64,000 bases of DNA from Symbiodinium natans (lineage: Eukaryota; Sar; Dinophyceae; Suessiales; Symbiodiniaceae). The position numbers and the translations under genes are program-made. The DNA lies in the NCBI GenBank assembly GCA_905221605.1, contig CAJNDS010002279.1, positions 735,084-799,083 of the forward strand, in the 5' to 3' direction. Shown here one piece after another: positions 11,066-21,370 of this stretch (position 1 is its first letter; every line of letters begins with the position of its first letter). The notes under the pieces are model-generated. The model was given only the letters and a program-made list of their open reading frames with translations, had not been told where the DNA came from and ran no database searches.

Positions 11066-11150
11066 GGGTGGGTGGGGGGGGGTGGGGGGTTAGGGGGGGG
11101 TGGTTTGGGGGGAGGCGGTGGGAGGGGGGGGGGGGGTTGGGGGGTAGGGG
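11066..11150. repeat. G-rich tract
   Basis: Runs of G broken by T or A over about 85 bases, with G-quadruplex potential on the plus strand. It creates glycine-rich and proline-rich frames that are artefacts. Confidence 0.85.
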
Positions 11151-11597
11151 CCTCCCAGGGGCCTCCGGGGGCCTTCCAGGGAGCAGGGACGTCGGGTTTA
11201 GGGTTATAATATATAGAACAGTCACTGAGCTAGGCGACTGTAGCCTGGCGACCCCTCAGGGGTGCGGTTGGCAGGCTCTGCAGCTCAGCAGAGCCTGCCA
11301 TGGTCTCGCTGAGCGCTCGACGGCGCCCACTCACCTCTAGAATGAGAGGGGTGGTGGGCGGGTTTAGGGTTTAGGAACCCCAAACCCCCCAAAACGAAGG
11401 CAAGAGAGCGCAGCAGGCGCTGGACTCCGAAAGCCCCAAAGGCTCCATCGCCTTCGGTGTTTGGGGTTTGGGGCGTAGCCCTCCGTCCACACGTCCAGAG
11501 GCAGTTTGCAAAGGTGCTTGCTCATACCCGTCGAAAAAGGCCTCGCCAATGGAAACAACAGTCGGTCGATTGATGGCGTGCGTGGAATCCCACCGGA
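11151..11597. other. Spacer without supported gene
   Basis: Unique sequence with a small hairpin (GGCAGGCTCTGC..GCAGAGCCTGCC) at 11269-11299. A 96-residue minus-strand frame (11371-11661) has no recognisable domain. Confidence 0.4.
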
Positions 11598-11723
11598 CCA
11601 TATGAAGTACGGTATATATTTCTGTACCCCCAAAAGGACACCCAAGGTATACACTCACCAATATTAGAAAGGAACCTTATGTACACTCACCAAAAACAAG
11701 AATATAAGCCCTGCTTCATATGG
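11598..11723. mobile_element. MITE-like element, CCATATGAAG family, copy 1
   Basis: A 126-bp segment starts with CCATATGAAGTACGG and ends with CTGCTTCATATGG, which are inverted repeats of each other. The interior (TTTCTGTACCCCCAAAAGGA, then CACCC, then TACACTCACC twice) is shared with 14995-15123. It has no coding capacity, so it looks like a miniature non-autonomous element. Confidence 0.6.
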
Positions 11724-12187
11724 ACATGAAAGCCCGCCACAAAGACAAGTCCGTTTATCCAATCGCTGATATCTCGCACAAGAAAGGGGACCGTGTGACT
11801 TCCCTTACCCTAAACCCTAAACCCTAAACCCTAAAACCCTAAACCCTAAACCCTAAACCCTCTGCAAAGCTATCAGGGCGTGGGGATGCTCTGTACTAAC
11901 CCCCCACCCGAACCATTCAGGGGTTCAAGGTTTAGGGTTCAGGTCTTCCCCCCACTCTCAGCTTAAACTTTGAAACCGTTTCGGGTTTGGGGCTCAGGGC
12001 CAGGGCGTTAGTGGATCAACGCTTCGAGGGGTAGAAGTTCAAGGACGCAGGAGCTTGCGAGCGAAAGCAAACTCTACACCTTGAAAAAAACCCAAAGCTT
12101 GCAACTCCGAAATGTTGCGCTGGACCCCAAGTGGCTGACAGATCGAAAAAATGTAAAAAAAGAATCAAAAAACAAACAACCGAGGGT
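11724..12187. other. Spacer with a CCCTAAA tract
   Basis: A CCCTAAA block lies at 11811-11860. The rest is unique without a supported gene. Confidence 0.5.
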
Positions 12188-12378
12188 TTAGGGTAGGGTC
12201 TAGGGTTTAGGGGGTTTACTGGGTTTGGGGGGTTTAGGGGGTTTAGGGGGTTTAGGAGGTTCGGGGGTCTAGGGGGTTTAGAGGGTTTCGGGGGTTTGGG
12301 GGGGTTTAAGGGTGTTTAGGGGGTTTAGGAGGTTGAGGGGGTTGAGGGGGTTCAGGGGGTTTAGGGTTTAGGGCCTAT
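12188..12378 (+). repeat. G-rich telomere-like variant (GGGGGTTTA)n
   Basis: About 190 bases of GGGGTTTA/GGGGGTTTA with T, C and G substitutions. It is a degenerate array in which the G run is longer than in TTTAGGG. Confidence 0.75.
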
Positions 12379-12830
12379 TCTTGAGGGTTTAGGGATTAGG
12401 GACTTTTTGATTATTGCGACACCTTTGGAGTTTTTGGTTGATCCTTGGTGTTTTTGTTAGACCCCTCTCCCCTCAGCCCTGAAGTGCAGAGCTCACCCGT
12501 ATATGGGCACACACACACACATTGCCGGGCCTTGTCTTTCATCACGTGATGCAACACCTGATCGGGCGCAAGGGGAAACATCCAGGGTTTAGGGCTTAGG
12601 GTCTGGGGTATCACCTAGACCCTGAAACACCGAAGTCCTTGCAAACAACTTCATCTTTGCGTAAGCTTCATGACTGCAATAACCCAGTGAAAAAAGCGCG
12701 GCCTTGAGGGGGTTTTATGTTGTATACCATGTAGGGTGTCTCTCCGTCTCCGGGGTCTTACACTCGTCGCTAGTTGTTGGGAGGCAGCTAAGGATTCGCG
12801 ATCGTGTACAAATAAACGGAAGGAGAGCGA
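12379..12830. other. Spacer without supported gene
   Basis: Unique sequence with a short (CA)n tract at 12511-12521. No gene is supported. Confidence 0.4.
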
Positions 12831-13907
12831 TAGAGCTAGAGCGAAAGAGAGAGCGACAGAGACAGAGAAAAAAAGAAAGAGAGAGCGAGAGAGCGAGAGA
12901 CAGAGAAAGAGAGAGAGAGAGAGAGACAGAGAGAGAGACAGAGACAGCGAAAGAGAGAGCGACAGAGCGAGAGAGACAGAGAGGAAGAGAGGAAGAGAGG
13001 AAGAGAGGAAGAGAGGAAGAGAGGAAGAGAGGAAGAGAAAGAGAGGAAGAGAGGAAGAGAGGAAGAGAGGAAGAGAGGAAGAGAGGAAGAGAGGAAGAGA
13101 GGAAGAGAGGAAGAGAGGAAGAGAGGAAGAGAGGAAGAGAGGAAGAGAGGAAGAGAGGAAGAGAGAAGAGAGAGAGAGAGAGAGAAGAGAGAGAGAGAAG
13201 AGAGAAGAGAGAAAGAGAGAAGAGAGAAAGAGAGGAAGAGAGAGAGGAAGAGAGGAAAGAGAGAAAGAGAGGAAGAGAGGAAGAGAGGAAGAGAGGAAGA
13301 GAGGAAGAGAGGAAGAGAGGAAGAGAGGAAGAGAGGAAGAGAGGAAGAGAGGAAGAGAGGAAGAGAGGAAGAGAGGAAGAGAGGAAGAGAGGAAGAGAGG
13401 AAGAGAGGAAGAGAGGAAGAGAGGAAGAGAGGAAGAGAGGAAGAGAGGAAGAGAGGAAGAGAGGAAGAGAGGAAGAGAGGAAGAGAGGAAGAGAGGAAGA
13501 GAGGAAGAGAGAAAGAGAGAGAGAGAAGAGAGGAAGAGAGAGAAGAGAGGAAGAGAGGAAGAGAGGAAGAGAGGAAGAGAGGAAGAGAGGAAGAGAGGAA
13601 GAGAGGAAGAGAGGAAGAGAGGAAGAGAGGAAGAGAGGAAGAGAGGAAGAGAGGAAGAGAGGAAGAGAGGAGAGAGGAAGAGAGGAAGAGAGGAAGAGAG
13701 GAAGAGAGGAAGAGAGGAAGAGAGGAAGAGAGGAAGCGAGGAAGAGAGGAAGAGAGGAAGAGAGGAAGAGAGGAAGAGAGGAAGAGGGGAAGAGAGGAAG
13801 AGAGGAAGAGAGGAAGAGAGGAAGAGAGGAAGAGAGGAAGAGAGGAAGAGAGGAAGAGAGGAAGAGAGGAAGAGAGGAAGAGAGAAAGAGAGAAAGAGAG
13901 AAAGATA
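12831..13907 (+). repeat. Purine-only microsatellite, (GAGAGGAA)n
   Basis: About 1.07 kb of almost pure A/G on the plus strand. It begins as (GA)n-rich words and becomes an 8-mer array GAGAGGAA with a few GAGA interruptions at about 13160-13270 and 13510-13545. All three plus frames and several minus frames stay open because the repeat has no stop. The resulting Arg/Glu-rich and Leu/Ser-rich proteins of 375-427 residues are not believable genes. The tract could adopt triplex (H-DNA) structure. Confidence 0.95.
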
Positions 13908-14394
13908 AGAACAAACAAGAGCGAAAACAAAAAGGATCTACAAGAGACTGCATCGGGAACCACACAGCCGAAGTCGTAATGATCTAGGATGACCCCTTAA
14001 AACCCTCTGAAAAACACATTTTATCATCCTCGTAAGCCAAAACCACGGCAAAACCACCACCTTCCCTAAAGCCCTCCATGTGCTCCACAACCTGCAACCT
14101 CAAACCCCTAAACGCTAAACCCCTCGCGTCCACAACCAACAAGCACCCCCTCGGCAGGCAGCCACACAACCCTAGACCAGGCGACCTAAGCCTCGAAATG
14201 CGATTTGCAACGTCCCCACGCACCCTACTTGCCAACTCGGAAGGCGAGGCTTTCAGGCTAAGGTTCATTTGCAAGTTATTGGAGGAAAAACCAAGCCGAC
14301 CAAGCCTCAAGAAGTACAACACATACCCTCCAACTCCGAATCCTAAACCCTAAACCCTATGGACCCCTTACCCATATGGACCCTAGACCCAAAA
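13908..14394. other. Spacer without supported gene
   Basis: Frames of 112 (minus) and 91 (plus) residues overlap across 13984-14353 and neither has recognisable features. Confidence 0.4.
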
Positions 14395-14495
14395 GCCGAA
14401 ACCCTAAACCCTAAACCGTATACACCCTAAACCGTATACACCCTAGACCGTATACACCCTAAACCGTATACACCCTAAACCCTAAACCCTAAACC
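14395..14495 (-). repeat. Compound telomere-like repeat CCCTAAACCGTATACA
   Basis: The 16-mer CCCTAAACCGTATACA is repeated about four times (one copy with CCCTAGA). Plain CCCTAAA units flank it on both sides. A telomere unit has fused with GTATAC and then amplified in tandem. Confidence 0.85.
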
Positions 14496-14994
14496 CCCGC
14501 CAGCAAAGGCCTGGCAGGTCACGCGCCATGTCTTCGGTCGGTCTCTTGGCCGGAGGAGGCCCTTGCCTTCCGGTGAGCGCGAGCGAAGTTCACGGAACTC
14601 TTGAAGGGGTTCAGGGTTTTAGGTTTAGGGTTTAGGGTCTAGGGTTTAGGGTCTAGGGTTTAGGGTTTCGGGTTTAGGGTTTAGCGTTTAGCGTTTCGGG
14701 TTGGAGGGCTTGAGGGCCCGGAGCTGAGGACTCTTTGTCAATTTAGGGTTTAGGGTTTTAGGCCCTCAAATACTATATATGCTTAACAACCCAACATAAA
14801 AATATTCTTCCTTAAGGAAATAAAGGGATCACTATCTTTGTTTTTTTTTTTTTTTGGGGGGGGGGTTCTTCAGCAAATAGTAGTCAACTCTAGACCTCTA
14901 ATGTGTTCTGCGCCTGTTCTTGTCCTACTGTTGCAGGGCTGCCGACCCCCAGCTTACTTCGTGTCTGTGAACTTCTTTCCGAGCACCTGCTCTT
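14496..14994. other. Spacer with TTTAGGG tract and T-run
   Basis: A TTTAGGG block lies at 14618-14700 and a T16/G10 homopolymer junction at 14840-14866. No gene is supported. Confidence 0.5.
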
Positions 14995-15123
14995 CATATG
15001 ACATAGGGTATACATTTCTTGTACCCCCCCAAAAGGACACCCGGTATCTACACTCAAAAAACATTAAAACGCAACCTTATATACACTCACCAATAAGAAA
15101 ACTCTAAACCCTGCTTCATATGA
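14995..15123. mobile_element. MITE-like element, CCATATGAAG family, copy 2
   Basis: This copy shares the interior words CCCCAAAAGGACACCC, ACACTCACCAATA and CCCTGCTTCATATG with 11598-11723. Its ends are CATATGACATAGGG and CTTCATATGA. Left-end divergence makes the boundary approximate. Confidence 0.55.
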
Positions 15124-15900
15124 CTAGGGTCCGTCAACATGCATTGGCAGGCTGGTGGGTCACGAGTGGATTCTCACTGACCGGTGACGAGCTTGCACAA
15201 GGACAATACCAGACAAAGCAAGCAGCTGCAAACCTGTACTCTTTAGAGCCTGTATCTGTATATGTACACCCTCTAAGCCTTGCAACTTCAATAGTCCCGA
15301 ATAGCCAAAAGCCCTAAGTGGACCCTAAACACCCGAATAAATGAACTCCATTTAGGCCTAACATAGGCCCTCTAAACCCTAAACCCCTAAACCCTGAACC
15401 CAATAAATCCTAGCCCCTAAAACCTAAACCTAAACCCTAAACCCTAAACCCCAAAGAGGCACAACAAAACCCTAGTGCCCCGTTTCCCTGAAGAGAGCTG
15501 CTGCCTATGGCGCCAGTCGAGCCAGGCGGAGCCATTCCTGAACAGGTCTGGGGTTTAGGGTTTAGGGTTTAGGGCTTAGGGCTTAGGGCTTGGGGTTTAG
15601 GGGTGAATAGGTCCGCAGAGCCCTACCCAGACTGGCCGATGAACTGAGATAGTTTTGAGATGTTAAACGTCTATTCCTTATTGAGCTTAAGTACCCTTGA
15701 AAATTTAAAATGCTACCCCACTATGACAAAGACTAGACTCAAGAGAAAACCTTCTAGCACAAACGCCTTCCTCGGTCTGTTGATATCTGAGACATTAACA
15801 TCAAGCGTGCATGCCGGGGCTGCACTACACAGCAGCCTGTGACTGCATTGCTTAAAACTCAGCCGGTAATCACGAGCTCGAAAATTTTCGTAGAGTTGCC
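15124..15900. other. Spacer without supported gene
   Basis: CCCTAAA tracts lie at 15370-15450 and TTTAGGG at 15549-15603. Plus-strand frames of 60-65 residues have no distinguishing feature. Confidence 0.45.
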
Positions 15901-16278
15901 CTATGAGTCTTCCCATGTCTCAAGTAAACCAGGAGAGAGCGACTTAGGGTTCTTCATGTGCCTGTTCAGCGCCGCGTTTTGCCTTTTCCTTTCGGCCGGC
16001 TCCATGTCCTCGCGCGACGTCATGGCCTCGATGGGGCGCGGCGTCCTCGAGCCGTCCTTGACGATGTCCTGGTGCTCCGGTTCTCCCTGACCACGCAGCT
16101 GGGGTTCTGGAGCGATTGCTGCCTGCCAGGACGGGCTGACCGTCTTCATAAATGTAAGCGTTGCTGTCTGCATGGACAACTTAGGTGCCGCGCGAAGCAA
16201 GCGCAGCTGGGGTGCCCGAACTGCAACTTTAAATTCGTGGAAGGGTACTCGTACCAAAGCTGGAATCAGCTGGAACAT
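15901..16278 (-). CDS. Possible exon, unknown protein
   Basis: A 125-residue minus-strand frame. Its second half is polar and protein-like: after about residue 55 it has a charged stretch rich in Glu, Arg, Asp and Lys (for example EDMEPAERKRQNAALNRH), which is unlike the telomere-derived frames. No domain is recognised. The beginning of the frame is less convincing and the true 5' boundary is probably a splice site near 16170. The overlapping plus-strand frame (15958-16296) ends with a Cys-rich segment (CKRCCLHGQLRC, then CPNCNFKF) that could alternatively be the coding strand. It is a gene fragment at best. Confidence 0.25.
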   Translation of the reverse strand: MFQLIPALVRVPFHEFKVAVRAPQLRLLRAAPKLSMQTATLTFMKTVSPSWQAAIAPEPQLRGQGEPEHQDIVKDGSRTPRPIEAMTSREDMEPAERKRQNAALNRHMKNPKSLSPGLLETWEDS

Positions 16279-17220
16279 CAGTGTGTTGCGGTTTGAGGGT
16301 TTCGGGGCTTAGGAGCGGTGTCCGGTGGACAGACCCCTAAACCTTGGAAACCCTAAACCCTAAACGCCAGGCCGACTTTCGAGGATGGCTTTGAGCCCTT
16401 GAGCCCTAAGCCCTAGAAACTCTTCTTAGGTTTTGGGGTGTTAGGGTCGTAGGGTCGTAGGGTCGTAAGGTTTTAGGGTTTTAGGGGTTTTTGGTTTTAG
16501 GGTTTCGGGCTATAAAGGGCTCGGAGCTGGGCTCTGACTTACACCCCAACAGGCCCCAGACTCTAAACCCTCAAACCCAGTGAGAGCGGTGTGGGTCGAG
16601 AAAATACCTCGAAAGCCTAAAATCCGAAGTGCCCTAAAAGCCGGAAAAGCCCTTTATAAATCCCTAAAAGACCTAAACGCCCTGTACGCCCGAAAAAACC
16701 CTACATTCCCCTAAGCCCCAAGAACCCTCCAACCTGGGACATTGTCCCGTCGAAGTTTTAGGGCTTTACAGGCTATAGGGTTTAGGGGTTAGGGTTTAGG
16801 GGAGTTGTTAACCCTAAACCCTAAACCCTAAATCCTAAACCCTAAACCCTAAACCCTGAACCCTAAACCCGAAACCCTAAACCCTAAAAGTGGAGGATTT
16901 AGCTCAGACATTCCGTTATTTTACCCAAAGACCAGGCTGTACCCACGCCCTTTCTGAGGCAGGGGCCTTGCATGTCCAACCTCGGCCGACGAGAGCATTG
17001 AACGAGGTTCGGGGTTTCGGGTTTAGGGTCTAGGGTCTGGGGTTTAGGGTTTAGGGTTTAGGGTTTAGGGTGCAGGGTTTAGGGTTCTAGAATCCACACC
17101 CAGAAACCCCTTTTAGCACCTCTATCTTCGAGCAGAACGCCCCGACGCCCCCGCCTCTGGACGCCCCCCATCGTGGTTTAGGGCTTAGAGTTTAGGGTTT
17201 AGGGTTTAGGGTTTCTGTCA
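16279..17220. other. Spacer with several telomere-like tracts
   Basis: Degenerate TTTAGGG/GTAGGG tracts lie at 16425-16510 and 16766-16805, CCCTAAA at 16808-16888 and TTTAGGG at 17008-17085. No gene is supported. Confidence 0.5.
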
Positions 17221-17367
17221 AGGGACGACAGGAGGGACCCTTACAAGGGACCTTAGGGGTTACTTACGGGATATTTGGGGATTTTTGGGCTACTTATAAG
17301 GTATATGTAGGGGTTATATAGGGGCATAAGATTAAAGGTCCCTTCTAGGGGTCCCTCCTTGTACCCT
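17221..17367. mobile_element. MITE-like inverted-repeat element
   Basis: The left end AGGGACGACAGGAGGGACCC pairs with the right end GGGGTCCCTCCTTGTACCCT. Continuation inside (TTACAAGGGACC against GGTCCCTTCTA) gives arms of about 31 bases with few mismatches and a 147-bp element. The interior is TA-rich. No coding capacity and no clear target duplication. Confidence 0.6.
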
Positions 17368-17390
17368 TTTTATTCTGAGGTTCTCTCTAA

Positions 17391-17514
17391 GAATACTCCA
17401 ACATACCCCAAGCCCATACCCCTTAACCTACAAAAGGGTAATATCAGGAAGGGTTTGTTTATCATGCCCCTTAATATCTCTTAAGGGTATGCCCAAGGGG
17501 TGTGTTGAATATTC
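17391..17514. mobile_element. Second MITE-like inverted-repeat element, different ends
   Basis: The left arm GAATACTCCAACATACCCCA, then AGCCCATACCCCTTAA, pairs with the right arm TTAAGGGTATGCCCAAGGGG, then TGTGTTGAATATTC. The arms are about 36 bases with around six mismatches. It lies only 23 bases after the previous element, so the two may have nested or co-inserted. Confidence 0.6.
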
Positions 17515-18251
17515 CTTTAAAACCACCATAACCCCTAAACCCTATACCCTAAACCCGAAATCCTAAACCCTAAACCCTAAACCCTAAACCCTATAAGCCC
17601 TAAGCCCTAAACCCTAAACCCTAAACTCGGTCTCCACGGTCTGGGAATCATGGGCTTTCGGGATCTTGGCCAGTTGCTTTGGGGGTTTAGGGTTTAGGGT
17701 TTAGGGTTTAGGGTCTAGGGTTTAGGGTTTAGGGTTTAGGGTTGAGGGTTGAGGGTTGAGGGTTTAGGGTTTAGGCTTCAGCGGGATCCCCTTTCGGGGG
17801 GGTGGCCCTTACAAAAGGGGAGTCCCAAAAAGGCGTCAGCGACCCTGCACCCAAGACCCTAAACCCTCCCTAAACCCTGAACCCTAAACCCTAAACCGTA
17901 TGCACCCTCAACCCTGAACCCAAGCCCTAAACCCTGAACCCTAATTAAACCCTAAACCCTGAGCCCAAAATTCTACCTCAGAACAAACTGCCCTTGGCTA
18001 GTTGGACTTGAGGTTAAGGGTTCAAGGCTGATGCTAGGAACTCAAATATAGCTATGGACTTTCAATCTTCAACATTAATACTTATCTAGGCCCTTAACCT
18101 TAAACCCTAAACCCCAATCTAAACCCTTAAACCCTAGCCCTAAACCCTAAACCCTAAGATGAAGTCGAGCTTCCCCTTCAGCACCTGCATCATGGACTTC
18201 AGCGCCTCTGCAGAAAGAAACGCGTGGCTGCAAGCCGCCATGAAGTTTTGC
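17515..18251. other. Spacer with alternating telomere-like tracts
   Basis: CCCTAAA tracts at 17538-17630, TTTAGGG/TTGAGGG at 17683-17776, CCCTAAA/CCCTGAA at 17860-17965 and again at 18095-18155. No gene is supported. Confidence 0.55.
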
Positions 18252-18344
18252 ATGTTCCCCTTATACTAACAGTCCTTGAGAGGCATTATAGTACCCCCCC
18301 CCCCCCCCCCCTAAATTAATCCCTGTGAGGATAAGGGGGAACAT
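18252..18344. mobile_element. MITE-like element, TTCCCCTTATACT family, copy 1
   Basis: ATGTTCCCCTTAT at the left and ATAAGGGGGAACAT at the right form terminal inverted repeats of a 93-bp element. The left interior ACTAACAGTCCTT is shared with 26244-26343. A 17-base C run lies inside. Confidence 0.6.
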
Positions 18345-18870
18345 CCCAACCTTAAACCCTTAAACCCTTATGAGGCAGAAGTATATAACCAGAAAAGGAG
18401 GCAGCCAAAATGTACCCGAAACCCGGAACCCTAAGCCCTCTTAGGTAGCCAAAGCAAGGGACTACTTCCTACACCCGACAGCCCAAACTGTCGACACAGC
18501 GTGGTGGAAGTTCAGCACTGGAAGGATAGTCATGTCACAGGCCCTTTCTTAAGGGTTAAGTCGGTTAAGTGAACCCTGAACATTATAAAGCCTAAACCCC
18601 AAACCCTAAACCCTAAAGCCTAGCCCTAAGTTAGGGTAGTGGCTCGTCGCTTGAGGAAGAGCGCGGAAACCCAACAAGGAGCCTGAAACGCTTCCCCAAG
18701 GCCCTAACCCCCCCCCCCCCCCTCCCAACAACAACCTTAAAAACCCTTCTAGGTTGCCCAGTAACCTAGGATTAAAACGGGTGCCCTTTTTTTGGCTGAA
18801 AGGGGTTTTTTTTGGGGAACCTAGAGCCCCCAAAAAGGGAATAAGGGCACTCCTGGGCATCCGAGCCTTT
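18345..18870. other. Spacer without supported gene
   Basis: CCCTAAA words lie near 18595-18620 and a C run at 18710-18722. A 97-residue minus frame (18606-18899) ends in a telomere-derived GLGFRV motif and is rejected. Confidence 0.45.
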
Positions 18871-19021
18871 CTTGGAGGTTCATGGTACTTACTAACCACT
18901 TATAACTGTACACATAACCCTACTTAGAATACCCCTAAAGGGCCTTATAGGGGCTATCCCACTTATAAGTAGGGTTATAAGCCCAGTTATAATTGGTTAG
19001 TAAGTACCATGAACCTCCAAG
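18871..19021. mobile_element. MITE family A, copy 1 (TT/TT flanks)
   Basis: A 151-bp near-perfect palindrome beginning CTTGGAGGTTCATGGTACTT and ending with its reverse complement. The arms carry ACTAACC..TTATAACTGTAC and ATAACCCTACTT. The element is flanked by TT on both sides, consistent with a 2-bp target duplication. It has no coding capacity and is non-autonomous. Confidence 0.8.
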
Positions 19022-19163
19022 TTAAGCATCTTCAAACCCCGAATGGACCAACAAAAACCATGGCGACACCCCACGCCCTAAACGAAACCCTAAGCCCCAA
19101 ATCCAAAAAAACCCTAAAAAATCAAAATCCTACAGACCCTAAATACCCCGAAAAGCCCTAAGC
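19022..19163. other. Spacer
   Basis: A-rich unique sequence with scattered CCCTAA words. Confidence 0.4.
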
Positions 19164-19266
19164 ACCCTAAACCCTAAACCCTAAACCCTAAACCCTAAAC
19201 CCTAAACCCTAAACCCTAAACCCTAAACCCTAAACCCTAAACCCTAAACCCTAAACCCTAAACCCC
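19164..19266 (-). repeat. Telomere-like CCCTAAA block
   Basis: About 14 perfect CCCTAAA units. It faces a TTTAGGG/TTTGGGG region 105 bases downstream. Confidence 0.9.
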
Positions 19267-19370
19267 CAAAAAAACCCTCCTGGGTTGAAGGCAGGGCCTG
19301 GCAGCGGCGATCCCACTTCGCGGACTGCAGCGAGGAGCCGATCATTTGGCCAAACTCCTCCGCTCCCCGC

Positions 19371-19782
19371 GTTTAGGGTTTGGGGTTTAGGGTTTAGGGT
19401 TTAGGGTTTGGGGTTTGGGGTTTGGGGTTTAGGGTTTAGGGTTAGGGGTTTAGGGTTAAGGGGTTTAGGCATTGGGGTTTGGGGTTTGGGGTTTAGGGTG
19501 TTTAGGGTGTTTTAGGGCTTTTGGGTTTAGGGTTTGGGGTTTGGGGCTTGGGGTTTAGTTTAGGCTTTGGGGTTTAGGTTTTAGGGTTTGGGGTTTAGGC
19601 TTTAGGGTTTGGGGATTAGTTTGGGGTTTAGGGTTTCGGGTTTAGGGTTGGGGGTTTACGGTTTATTTAGGGTTTAGGTTTTGGGGTTTAGTTTAGGGTT
19701 TGGAATTAGTTTAGGGTTTGGGGTTTGGGGTTTGGGGTTAGGGATTGGGGTTTGGGGTTTGGGGTTTAGGGTTTAGTTCAAA
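19371..19782 (+). repeat. Mixed TTTAGGG/TTTGGGG array
   Basis: About 400 bases of interleaved TTTAGGG and TTTGGGG units with insertions such as TTTAGTTTAGG. Degeneration rises toward the middle. TTTGGGG-rich stretches suggest local amplification of a G variant. Confidence 0.85.
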
Positions 19783-20450
19783 TCGTAACACGCAAGCCCG
19801 CATGTGGGTTGGACTTGGTGTTCGAATCTATGCAGGGATTACCTCCAGACTCTGGCCGGCATCAGCGATATGAGTCTCAAGATTAATCCCCAAACCCTAA
19901 ACCCTAAATCCTAAACCCTAAACCCTAAGCCATAAAGCCTAAACCCTACAGCACGAACAACAAACCAAAAGGCGCAACGAAGCCCCTGACCCCTAACCCT
20001 AAACCCCTTACCCTAAACCCCAAACCCTAAACCCCAAACCCCAAACCCTAAACCCTAAACCCTAAAGACCTGGAACCCGAGGTTGGGCCCTTTGGGGCCT
20101 GGGACTCTTTGAGGCTTCGCAGGCTTAAGGCCTAACAAACCCTAAAGCCGGTTTAGGATTTAGGGTTTAGGGTTTAGGGTTTGAGGGATTGAGGGATTGA
20201 GGGTTTGAGGGTTTGAGGGTTTGAGGGTTTGAGTGATCTGACGTAACCCTTCCTCTTCTACCGTGAAGATCAAAACCGTAAGCTGGTAAACCTCCTAGGC
20301 CCAACATGAACCAACCCTGTAGACCCAAAACCCTGAGCCCTTAGCCCTTCAAAAAGGGGTGAACAAAACCCAACCCTACGTAACCCAAGCCCAAGCTAAA
20401 CTCGAAAAAAACTGACCTGCTCGCACACCGACCTCGAGCTTACACGAGCA
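19783..20450. other. Spacer with CCCTAAA and TTTGAGGG tracts
   Basis: CCCTAAA/CCCCAAA tracts lie at 19887-19930 and 19998-20066, and TTTAGGG followed by TTTGAGGG at 20155-20233. The rest is unique without a supported gene. Confidence 0.5.
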
Positions 20451-20601
20451 CTTGGAGGCTCATGGTACTTACTAACCAATTATAACTGTACTTATAACCC
20501 TACTTATAATGTCCCTAAAGGGCCTTATAGGGGTTATCCCACTAATAAGTAGGGTTATAAGCCCAGTTATAATTGGTTAGTAAGTACCATGAACCTCCAA
20601 G
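20451..20601. mobile_element. MITE family A, copy 2 (CA/CA flanks)
   Basis: A 151-bp palindrome with the same ends as copy 1 (one base change, CTTGGAGGCTCATGG) and flanked by CA on both sides. It is very similar to copy 1 over its full length, so both are fairly recent. Confidence 0.85.
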
Positions 20602-21228
20602 CAGGGGCAAGACTCAACGGTAAACGCCCGACTTTACACTCTCCTGGAGCCCACGAGAACCTGCAGGAACAGGTGGAGCTGCGCAGGCTTTGCTTGCGCT
20701 TGGCAAGTCTGCCCAGAGGCAGGCATGGCACGCATACAGCGTGCCGGCCGCGCCCCCGGCCTCTCCCCTCACCACGTCGTGCCCTTTCAAGGATGCGCAC
20801 TAACGCGCAAGATCATCCTGGGCTGAAAGTCGTGGCCGAGCTGCCGCAACTTGGGCGCATCCGAATCTCCTCGCGCATCGGCAGCCCGAGCCTTCGTTTT
20901 ACATGAGCATTGATCTAGTCAGGCGTGCATTCACGCTGGGTAACGTCATCAAGAGCTGCCCAGTCGGGTTAGGGTGTAGGGTCCGTGGGGCGCGGGGTTT
21001 GGGGTTCCGGCTCTGGGGTTCGGGTCAGGTTGGCTTGCGTTCGGTTGGGGTGTAGTGTCTAGGGTCGGGTGAGGTCGGGTTTGAGGGTTTGAGGGTTTAC
21101 GTAGGGTTACCCTCGTCGAGTCCTTCGTCACGGCTGCGAAGACCTGGGCCGGCTTGGCATCGAAGTTGAGGCCGTCCTTGGCTAAGGGTTTTAGGGTTTA
21201 CGTTTGAGGCTGTACGGAGAGTAGCCTA
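20602..21228. other. GC-rich spacer, possible gene remnant
   Basis: The plus frame 20589-20906 (105 residues) starts inside the preceding MITE, so its N-terminus cannot be original. The middle looks protein-like but no domain is recognised. The part after 20950 is G/T-rich telomere-degenerate sequence. Confidence 0.3.
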
Positions 21229-21370
21229 CTTGGAGGTTCGTGGTACATATTCATCGATGATAACTGTCCTTATAACCAACTTATAAGCGCCCCTTAAGTG
21301 CCCTATTATGGTTGTAAGTACAGATATAAGTACATCTACAATTGGTGAATACGTACCATGAACCTCCAAG
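21229..21370. mobile_element. MITE family A, copy 3 (TA/TA flanks)
   Basis: A 142-bp element with CTTGGAGGTTCGTGGTAC and GTACCATGAACCTCCAAG ends and flanked by TA on both sides. The palindrome extends beyond the element into AGCCTA/TAGGCT. The interior is more divergent than in copies 1 and 2. Confidence 0.8.

Noticed and set aside
12704-13987. Open frames of 375-427 codons on both strands
   Set aside because: They arise from the stop-free (GAGAGGAA)n microsatellite; the products are pure Arg/Glu or Leu/Ser repeats.
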